Shown piece after piece: positions 1-5,729 of a stretch of 17,680 nt of DNA. The translations under genes were made by a program, and so were the position numbers. This stretch comes from Victivallales bacterium (GTDB lineage Bacteria > Verrucomicrobiota > Lentisphaeria > Victivallales > UBA1829): contig JAEEQO010000040.1 in NCBI GenBank assembly GCA_016285335.1, positions 1 through 17,680 on the forward strand, in the 5' to 3' direction. How positions within the stretch are numbered: position 1 is the first letter of the stretch; each line of letters starts with the position of its first letter. Under the pieces are notes generated by a model. The model had not been told where the DNA came from, did not search any database, and was given only the letters and a program-made list of their open reading frames with translations.

Positions 1-431
1 GGATTGAAGAGCGTGACGCCTTCGGGCAGGGGGGTGATCTCCGGGATGTGTGTGTGTCCGTGCGCGAGGATCGTGCCTTGGGGCACGGGCGGCACGTTCG
101 CGGCGTTCCACAGGTGGCCGTGCGTGACGAAGAACCGGGCGTTTTCCGTGAGGATTTCGGAGAAGTCCGCCATGATGGGGAATTTGAGCAGGAACTGGTC
201 GACGTCGGCATCGCAGTTGCCGCGCACGGCGAGGATGTGTTCGCGGCGGGAGTTGAGCAGTTCGGCGACCTTCTGCGGGTCGTACCAGCCGGGCACGCCG
301 TTGCGGGGGCCGTGGTACAGGGCGTCGCCGAGCAGGACCAGCATGTCGGGCTTGAGCGCGTCGGCGTGTTCGAAAAGGCGTTCGAGCGTGCTCGGTACGC
401 CGTGGACGTCGGAGAAGAAGAGCAGTTTCAT
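1..431 (-). CDS. yfcE: YfcE-type metallophosphoesterase, partial
   Basis: Calcineurin-like phosphodiesterase of the YfcE/MJ0936 family, which hydrolyses phosphodiesters with a two-metal centre in the cytoplasm; the physiological substrate is unknown. The visible 143 codons begin MKLLFFSDVHG and carry the full set of metal-binding motifs in order: D8 and H10 in SDVHG, D36 in LLGDALYHGPRN, N72 in VRGNCD, H104/H106 in THGH, and H126/H128 in GHTH. The HGPRN and RGNCD..VDQ signatures match E. coli YfcE closely. The 3' end lies beyond the left window edge; family length is about 180 aa, so roughly 40 residues are missing. The start lies 15 nt after the miaB stop, so it is most likely the last visible gene of the same operon. 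Identification is firm; truncation is due to the window and not to mutation. Confidence 0.93.
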   Translation of the reverse strand, partial: MKLLFFSDVHGVPSTLERLFEHADALKPDMLVLLGDALYHGPRNGVPGWYDPQKVAELLNSRREHILAVRGNCDADVDQFLLKFPIMADFSEILTENARFFVTHGHLWNAANVPPVPQGTILAHGHTHIPEITPLPEGVTLFN

Positions 432-446
432 GGGAAAGCCTTTCGA

Positions 447-1808
447 TTATGCCCTGGCGGGAGCCGGGACGAGCTCGCCGTACAGGGTGGTCGGGGTGGC
501 GCGGACGATCTTCACGTGCACGAAATCGCCGCTCTTGACGGGATTCGCCGGATCGGGCGTGAAGACCGCCTGTTTGAACGTGTCGGTGCGGCCGCTCCAG
601 CGCGCGGAGTTGCGTTTGCTGGGACCTTCGACGAGGAGTTCGAACGTCTGCCCGACGAGCTTTTTGTTCGCCTCGCCGGCGCGGCGTTCGAGGTCGGCCA
701 GCAGGATCTGGTTTCGTTCCTCCTTGACCTCCTGCGGCACGTCGTCGGGCATCTGCGCGGAGCGGGTGCCCTTGCGCGGCGAATACTTGAAGATGTACGC
801 ATTGTCGAATCCGACGCGGTCCATGAGTTCGCGCGTGGCCTGAAAATCCGCCTCGGTCTCGGTCGGGAACCCGACGATCACATCGGTGGAGAACGACATC
901 CACGGTGCGGCAGCGCGCAGGCGGTCGGTGATGGAGAGGTATTTCGCGGTGTCGTACGGGCGGTTCATGAGCTTGAGCACGCGGTCGGAACCGGACTGAA
1001 GCGGCAGATGCACGTATTTGCAGACTTTGTCCGTCTGCGTGAACACGTCGATGAGCGCCTGCGTGAAATACGCCGGGTGCGGTGAGGTGAACCGGATGCG
1101 GCGGACGCCGTCGATCTCCGCGATGGCTTTCAGGAGTTCGCCGAACGGGGAGGGGGCGTCGTCGGGCGGCGGCGCGGTGTTGTCGAGGCCATAGGCGGAG
1201 ACGTTCTGCCCCAGCAGGAAGATCTCCGGCACACCGTGCGCCGCGAGGGTGCGGCACTCGTTCACGATGGATTCCATCGGTCGGCTGCGTTCCGGTCCGC
1301 GCACGAACGGCACGATGCAGTAGGAGCAGTAGCGGCTGCATCCGCGCATGATGGAGACGAAGGCGGAGTGGGGGGACTCCGCGCCGTCGAAGCGGTGGGA
1401 GTCGATGCCGGGGGTTTCGGCGGACGCGCGGTCGAAGCATGCGGCCTTTTCGCGTTTGAGCGCGATCTGTTCCACGATCTCCGGCAGGCTGTGGATCTGG
1501 TCGGTGCCGACTGCGAAATCGAGGTGGCGGATCGACTTCAGGAGCTCGGGGCCGCGGCTCTGCGCCATACAGCCCATGATGCCGAAGATCATCCACGGGC
1601 GTTCGCGTTTGAGCTTGCCGAGGAATCCGAGCTTGCCGATCGCCTTGCGTTCCGCCTGGTCGCGCACGCTGCACGTGTTCAGGATCACGAGGTCGGCGTC
1701 GGCCTCGCCGTCGGCGGGCGTCATGCCGTGTTCGATGAGCAGCGCGGCGGCGGAATCGGAGTCGCGCAGGTTCATCTGGCAGCCGTAGGTCTTGATGTAG
1801 AACTTCAT
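447..1808 (-). CDS. miaB: tRNA-2-methylthio-N6-dimethylallyladenosine synthase MiaB
   Basis: Radical-SAM methylthiotransferase that adds a methylthio group to i6A37 of tRNAs reading UNN codons. The 453 residues have normal family length and layout. The N-terminal UPF0004 domain starts MKFYIKTYGCQMN and supplies three cluster ligands, C10, C46 (NTCSVRD) and C80 (MGCMAQ). The radical-SAM motif CSRYCSYC has C157, C161 and C164. KYVHLPLQSGS and the FSTDVIVGFPTET segment follow, then a C-terminal TRAM domain from about residue 380 with the MiaB-like string SGRTDTFKQAVF. That TRAM motif and the YGCQMN start favour MiaB over RimO or MtaB. The start follows proB by 31 nt without a clear Shine-Dalgarno sequence, suggesting translation within a polycistronic message. 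Confidence 0.96.
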   Translation of the reverse strand: MKFYIKTYGCQMNLRDSDSAAALLIEHGMTPADGEADADLVILNTCSVRDQAERKAIGKLGFLGKLKRERPWMIFGIMGCMAQSRGPELLKSIRHLDFAVGTDQIHSLPEIVEQIALKREKAACFDRASAETPGIDSHRFDGAESPHSAFVSIMRGCSRYCSYCIVPFVRGPERSRPMESIVNECRTLAAHGVPEIFLLGQNVSAYGLDNTAPPPDDAPSPFGELLKAIAEIDGVRRIRFTSPHPAYFTQALIDVFTQTDKVCKYVHLPLQSGSDRVLKLMNRPYDTAKYLSITDRLRAAAPWMSFSTDVIVGFPTETEADFQATRELMDRVGFDNAYIFKYSPRKGTRSAQMPDDVPQEVKEERNQILLADLERRAGEANKKLVGQTFELLVEGPSKRNSARWSGRTDTFKQAVFTPDPANPVKSGDFVHVKIVRATPTTLYGELVPAPARA

Positions 1809-1839
1809 ATTCGTGCGGCGGAACGGTGAAAAACTGAGG

Positions 1840-2970
1840 TCAGAGCAGGACGAGGTTGTTGCGGTGGACGAGCTCGTCTTCGGCGTCGCAGCCGAGGATG
1901 GCGGTCAGGTCGCCGGACTTGTGATGCGCGATCAATGCGGCCTCGTCGGCGGAGAAATTGGTAATGCCTTTGGCGAGGACCGCGCCGTCCTTCGCCCGCA
2001 CGATCTTCACCACGTCGCCGCGCTTGAACGTGCCGGAGGTGGAGACCACGCCGGACGGGAGCAGGCTGGAGCCTTTTCCGACCAGGGCGTCCGCCGCGCC
2101 GTCGTCGACCGCGATGACGCCCGCGGGACGCGAGAACGAGGCGAGCCAGCGTTTGCGGGAGCCCATCTTGTGGCTGCCGTCCTGCGGCAGGAAGACAGTC
2201 CCGACGTCCTCGGCGGCGAAGATGCGCGCGATGATGTCGGCGTCCTCGCCGGAGGCGATCCAGAGCGCCTCGCCCGCGCCGTTCAGCACCTCGGCCGCCT
2301 TGAGCTTGGATGCCATGCCGCCGATGGAGAACGCGGCGTCGTCCGTGCCGGATGCGAGGTCCTTCAGCTGGCTGGTCACGCCATGCACCACGGAGATGCG
2401 TTTGCCGAGCGAGCCGTCGGGGTTCCGGTCGAGCAGTCCGTCGACTGTGGTGAGGATGATGGTAAGATCGGCGCGGATCATGGAGCCGAGGAGCGCGGCG
2501 AGCGTGTCGTTGTCGCCGAATTTGAGCTCGCTGACGGACACGGGGTCGTTTTCGTTGATGATCGGCAGCACGTCGTGCGCGAGGAGCGCCTCGATGCAGT
2601 TCGCGGCGTTCAGGTGGCGTTCGCGGGAACGCAGGTCGTCGGCGGTGAGCAGAAGCTGGGCGGCGCGGAAGTCGTATTTGCGGCATTCCGCCTCGTACAT
2701 GGACATCAGCGTGGCCTGGCCCATGGCAGCGAGCGCCTGGACCTCGGAGAGGTGGCGCGGACGTTTCCTGAGGCCGGCGGCGCGCATACCCATGCCGACT
2801 GCGCCGGAGGAAACGAGGATGACCTGGCGGCCGGATTCGCGCAGGGCGTGGATCTGGGTGACGAGGCGGGCGATCGCCGACTGGTCGGCGAGGAGGCGCG
2901 TCCCGACTTTCAGGACCACGCGGCGGCAGGATTTCAGGATTTGTTTTCTGGCCTGGATGGGGTCAAGCAT
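1840..2970 (-). CDS. proB: Glutamate 5-kinase ProB with PUA domain
   Basis: Catalyses ATP-dependent phosphorylation of glutamate to glutamyl-5-phosphate, the first committed step of proline synthesis. The 376 residues match full-length bacterial ProB (E. coli 367). The amino-acid-kinase domain shows K21 in VLKVGT, SSGAVGMG (54-61), AAMGQ (81-85), NENDPVS (139-145), FGDNDTLAAL (151-160) and the GGMASKLKAA motif (217-226) with K222. A PUA domain follows from about residue 285 to the end. The partner gene proA is not in the window. The ATG is 6 nt after the stop of the DUF1846 gene and lacks a strong Shine-Dalgarno sequence, which suggests translational coupling. Feedback inhibition by proline is a family property, not something visible here. 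Confidence 0.96.
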   Translation of the reverse strand: MLDPIQARKQILKSCRRVVLKVGTRLLADQSAIARLVTQIHALRESGRQVILVSSGAVGMGMRAAGLRKRPRHLSEVQALAAMGQATLMSMYEAECRKYDFRAAQLLLTADDLRSRERHLNAANCIEALLAHDVLPIINENDPVSVSELKFGDNDTLAALLGSMIRADLTIILTTVDGLLDRNPDGSLGKRISVVHGVTSQLKDLASGTDDAAFSIGGMASKLKAAEVLNGAGEALWIASGEDADIIARIFAAEDVGTVFLPQDGSHKMGSRKRWLASFSRPAGVIAVDDGAADALVGKGSSLLPSGVVSTSGTFKRGDVVKIVRAKDGAVLAKGITNFSADEAALIAHHKSGDLTAILGCDAEDELVHRNNLVLL

Positions 2971-2976
2971 GGGGCA

Positions 2977-4491
2977 TCATTCCACAAAGAGGTCGCGGCT
3001 GGCGAACTTGGGGTCGCTGGTGAGGTTGACGCCGAGCTTGCGGAGGCCGGCGGCGTCGCCCTGCGCGGGCAGGTGCGACAGGTGCATTTCGCAGCCGTTG
3101 AGCTCGGAAAGATGGTTGAGCGCGAGTTTCGCGGCGGGGTTGGCGGTGGTGCTGACCGCGAGCGCGATGAGCGTTTCCTCGAGGTCGAGGCTGACGCGCG
3201 GGTTCTTCAGCATCTTCTTGAGGTGTGCGACCGAGTCGATCACGTCGGGGGAGAGCAGGTCGAGTTCGTGCGGGAGGTTTGCGAGCGCCTTCAGCGCCTT
3301 CAGCACGCAGGCGGCCGCGGCGTGGAGCAGGGGGGAGTTCTTGCCGGTGATCATGCGTCCGTCGGGGAGCTGAAGCGCGGCGCCGCAATAGAAGCCGTCG
3401 TTGCCGTGGCCGGGGATCTGGGCGGCCTGGGCGGCGGTCTCGCGGGCGGGGATCACCACGGGACGGTCCTCGCCCTTGATGCCGAGGTTGTCCATCATGA
3501 TCTGCACGCGCTGGACCGTTTCGAGTCCGGTCGCGCCGATGGCGTATTCCGCGCTGTAGCGGAACCAGCGGCGGATGATCTCCTGCTTGGACGCCTCGCG
3601 GACGACCTCGTCGTTCGAGATCGCGAATCCGACGCGGTTCACGCCCATGTCGGTCGGGGATTTGTAGACGTTGCCCTCGCCCATGATGCGCGCCATGATG
3701 CGGCGGACGACCGGGAAGATCTCGATGTCGCGGTTGTAGTTGACCGCGGTCGTGCCGTAGGCGTCCAGGTGGAACGAGTCGACCATGTTCACGTCGCCGA
3801 TGTCGGCGGTGGCGGCCTCGTAGGCGATGTTCACCGGGTGGTTCAGCGGCAGGTTCCAGACGGGGAACGTCTCGAACTTGGCGTAGCCGGCCGCGACGCC
3901 GCGCTTGTGCTCGTGGTAGACCTGGGAAAGGCAGGTGGCCATCTTGCCGCTGCTGGGGCCGGGTCCGGTCACGATCACGATCGGGCGGTCGGTCTCGACG
4001 TACGGGTTCGCGCCGTAGCCGGAATCGCTCACGATGAGGTCAACGTCGGCGGGGTAGCCCTTGATGGTCTTGTGCTTGTAGACGGCGACGTTGCGGCGTT
4101 CGAGCTTGGTGATGAAGTTGTTGACCGCGGGGTGGTCCTCGTAGCGGGTCACGACGACCGCCTTCACGCTGATGCCGAGCGAACGCAGATTGTCCATGAT
4201 GCGGAAGGTGTCGGCGTCGTAGGCGATGCCGAAGTCGGCGCGGATCTTCTTGCGCTCGATGTCGCCTGCGTAGATGCAGATCACGACGTCGATCTTGTCC
4301 TTCAGGCGCTGGAGGAGTTTGAGCTTGACGTTCGGGTCGAAGCCGGGCAGGATGCGGGCGGCGTGGTAGTCGTAGGCGAGCTTGCCGCCGAATTCGATGT
4401 AGAGTTTGTTCTGGAACCGTTCCGCGCGGCGCAGGATCTCGGCGGACTGTTCCTCCAGGTAGCGTGTGCTGTCAAATCCGATTTCGTTCAT
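2977..4491 (-). CDS. UPF0371 / DUF1846 family protein
   Basis: A 504-aa cytoplasmic protein that I recognise as the UPF0371 (DUF1846) family by its overall pattern: IGFDSTRYLEEQ at the start, FGGKLAYDYHAARILPGFDP (35-54), then VVTRYEDHPAV, LIVSDSGYGANPYVETDRP and VTGPGPSSGKMATCLSQVYHE. The family has no firmly assigned biochemical function. Visible clues are a P-loop-like GPGPSSGK (176-183) after a hydrophobic strand, and conserved acidic and histidine residues. No signal peptide or transmembrane segment is evident. It is the promoter-proximal gene of the operon leading into proB, miaB and yfcE. Its TGA is 6 nt from the proB start. The start has a GGAAA sequence 4-8 nt upstream and follows a plausible promoter. 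Family call is firm, function unknown. Confidence 0.88.
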   Translation of the reverse strand: MNEIGFDSTRYLEEQSAEILRRAERFQNKLYIEFGGKLAYDYHAARILPGFDPNVKLKLLQRLKDKIDVVICIYAGDIERKKIRADFGIAYDADTFRIMDNLRSLGISVKAVVVTRYEDHPAVNNFITKLERRNVAVYKHKTIKGYPADVDLIVSDSGYGANPYVETDRPIVIVTGPGPSSGKMATCLSQVYHEHKRGVAAGYAKFETFPVWNLPLNHPVNIAYEAATADIGDVNMVDSFHLDAYGTTAVNYNRDIEIFPVVRRIMARIMGEGNVYKSPTDMGVNRVGFAISNDEVVREASKQEIIRRWFRYSAEYAIGATGLETVQRVQIMMDNLGIKGEDRPVVIPARETAAQAAQIPGHGNDGFYCGAALQLPDGRMITGKNSPLLHAAAACVLKALKALANLPHELDLLSPDVIDSVAHLKKMLKNPRVSLDLEETLIALAVSTTANPAAKLALNHLSELNGCEMHLSHLPAQGDAAGLRKLGVNLTSDPKFASRDLFVE

Positions 4492-4547
4492 CGTCGTTTC
4501 CGTGTTTTCTGCGGCGCAGGCGGCCGCGTCGGTTTTTGATGTTTTTT

Positions 4548-4577
4548 ATTCTAATAATATAACCGCAAAAAGGGCAA
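4548..4577 (-). promoter_or_regulatory. Promoter candidate for the DUF1846-proB-miaB-yfcE operon
   Basis: On the minus strand a -35 TTGCCC (4572-4577) and a -10 TAGAAT (4548-4553) are separated by 18 nt in an AT-rich patch. Transcription would begin about 50 nt upstream of the DUF1846 start codon. The -10 matches the sigma-70 consensus at 5 of 6 positions and the -35 at 4 of 6. Confidence 0.45.
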
Positions 4578-4708
4578 GAATCAACCGGGAAATGCCGTTT
4601 TTTTCGATGTGTTTTCCGAAAAACGTCCACGGAAAAAATGAGCGTTCCGGTTTCGGAGCGGAAAAAAGGCGCTGCATGCGGAATTTCCGGTTTTTTCCCG
4701 AAATCCGC

Positions 4709-4737
4709 TTGAAAAAACGCTCTTTCCGTGCTACATT
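4709..4737 (+). promoter_or_regulatory. Promoter candidate for coaE
   Basis: TTGAAA (4709-4714), a 17-nt spacer and TACATT (4732-4737), preceded by TG one base before the -10 (extended -10 TGC-TACATT). It points toward coaE and implies a leader of about 200 nt. Confidence 0.5.
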
Positions 4738-4943
4738 AAACATCATTCTTCTTATGGCCGCACCGGAACTCTGATGTTTTTCCACGCCGGCCATAGCCTA
4801 TCCTCCCGCGTCCGGACAAGCATCATCGGCTTGTATCATGTTTTCGGACGGGCCGGGAATGTGAAGTGTGTCCGCCTCGTACGGCGGGGCCGCGGATTCC
4901 CGGAAAAGGTCAACCACAAAGAAACCGCACGGAGACGGAAGAG

Positions 4944-5561
4944 TTGAAACCTCTTGCCCTGACTGGCGGGATCGCATGCGGAAAAACCACGGCGGGACGT
5001 TTCCTGCTGGAAGCCGGGTTTGCTCATATTTACGACACCGATGCGATCTGCCACGATTTGTACGACGATCCCACGCCGGAACTGCTGGACGGAATGCGGA
5101 AAAACTGGGGTGATGAAATCATTGCCTCGGGGGGCCGCATCGACCGGACGGCGCTTTCGCGGCGGCTGTTCGCGGAGAAAGACCGCGCGGACGCTTTCGC
5201 TAAGCTGAACGCGCTGGTCCATCCGGCGGTGGAACGGCGTTTGCGGGAGCTCATGCGCCGGGACGCGGTCCGCGAGGACGAACTGGTGCTGGTCGAAGTG
5301 CCGCTTCTTTTTGAGATCGGCTGGGAAAGCCGTTATTCGCATACGATCGCGATCTGGTCGCCCCGGGAAATGCAGATCGAGCGTCTGATGGCCCGCAACG
5401 GCCTGACCCGCGAGGCGGCGGAAGCGCGTCTGGGGGTCCAGATGTCCGCCGACGCAAAACTCGCCCGCGCCGATTTCGGCCTGATCAACAACGGCGGCCC
5501 GGAGCACCTGCGGATGCAGTGCTTTGCGCTGGCAGCTCATTTGAAAATACTTGCAGCTTAA
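4944..5561 (+). CDS. coaE: Dephospho-CoA kinase CoaE (TTG start)
   Basis: Last enzyme of coenzyme A synthesis; phosphorylates the 3'-hydroxyl of dephospho-CoA using ATP. I place the start at the TTG at 4944, giving 205 aa (E. coli 206). It has a GGAG 9 nt upstream (4931-4934) and puts the P-loop GGIACGKT at residues 8-15, as usual for the family. A longer in-frame GTG at 4866 would add 26 residues that look unrelated to CoaE. Other family motifs are DTDAICHDLY, VEVPLLFE, the lid segment RNGLTREAAEARL and the C-terminal DFGLINNGG. The P-loop has Ala where most CoaE proteins have Gly (usual GGIGSGKS), with the lysine retained. It is followed 168 nt later by rho in the same direction. Confidence 0.95.
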   Translation: MKPLALTGGIACGKTTAGRFLLEAGFAHIYDTDAICHDLYDDPTPELLDGMRKNWGDEIIASGGRIDRTALSRRLFAEKDRADAFAKLNALVHPAVERRLRELMRRDAVREDELVLVEVPLLFEIGWESRYSHTIAIWSPREMQIERLMARNGLTREAAEARLGVQMSADAKLARADFGLINNGGPEHLRMQCFALAAHLKILAA

Positions 5562-5630
5562 ATCGCTTAACATGACTTTTGATGCCATCGAACTTAATTC
5601 GTCTTTTTGATTGATCTTTCAAAAAAACTT

Positions 5631-5661
5631 GCCGCCGGATTCTGATTTCGCGAATCCCGGC
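5631..5661 (+). promoter_or_regulatory. Hairpin between coaE and rho (rho leader or coaE 3' end)
   Basis: GCCG-CC-GGATTC pairs with GAATCC-CGGC across a 9-nt loop, a 10-bp stem with a two-base bulge. There is no T-run after it, so it is not a standard intrinsic terminator for coaE. It lies about 70 nt before the rho start and could be a leader structure. Rho is autoregulated by leader attenuation in E. coli; extending that to this gene is inference. Confidence 0.3.
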
Positions 5662-5729
5662 AACGATCAACGCCAACAATTTCAAATCAAACATAATCAA
5701 TACTTGTTTCTGTCAGGAAAGGAAAAACG

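Larger units (their letters stand above)
4492..4943. other. Divergent intergenic region between the DUF1846 operon and coaE
   Basis: 452 bp without a convincing conserved gene. It holds promoter candidates in both directions, an A/T-rich core (about 4540-4740) with many TTCCG/CGGAA words beside A- or T-tracts, and an imperfect inverted repeat (GCGGAATTTC near 4680, GAAATCCGC near 4700). From 4754 onward, two small overlapping reading frames run into the coaE start (see findings). No tRNA-like or known riboswitch pattern was seen. Confidence 0.6.

Noticed and set aside
1813..4539. A 908-codon open frame on the plus strand opposite proB and the DUF1846 gene.
   Set aside because: It is antisense to two well-recognised genes, has Val/Gly/Asp/Ala-dominated composition typical of GC-rich antisense frames, and shows no recognisable domain.
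4866..4943. Longer GTG start for coaE.
   Set aside because: The extra 26 residues precede the P-loop where family members have almost none; the TTG at 4944 has a ribosome site and gives the standard length.
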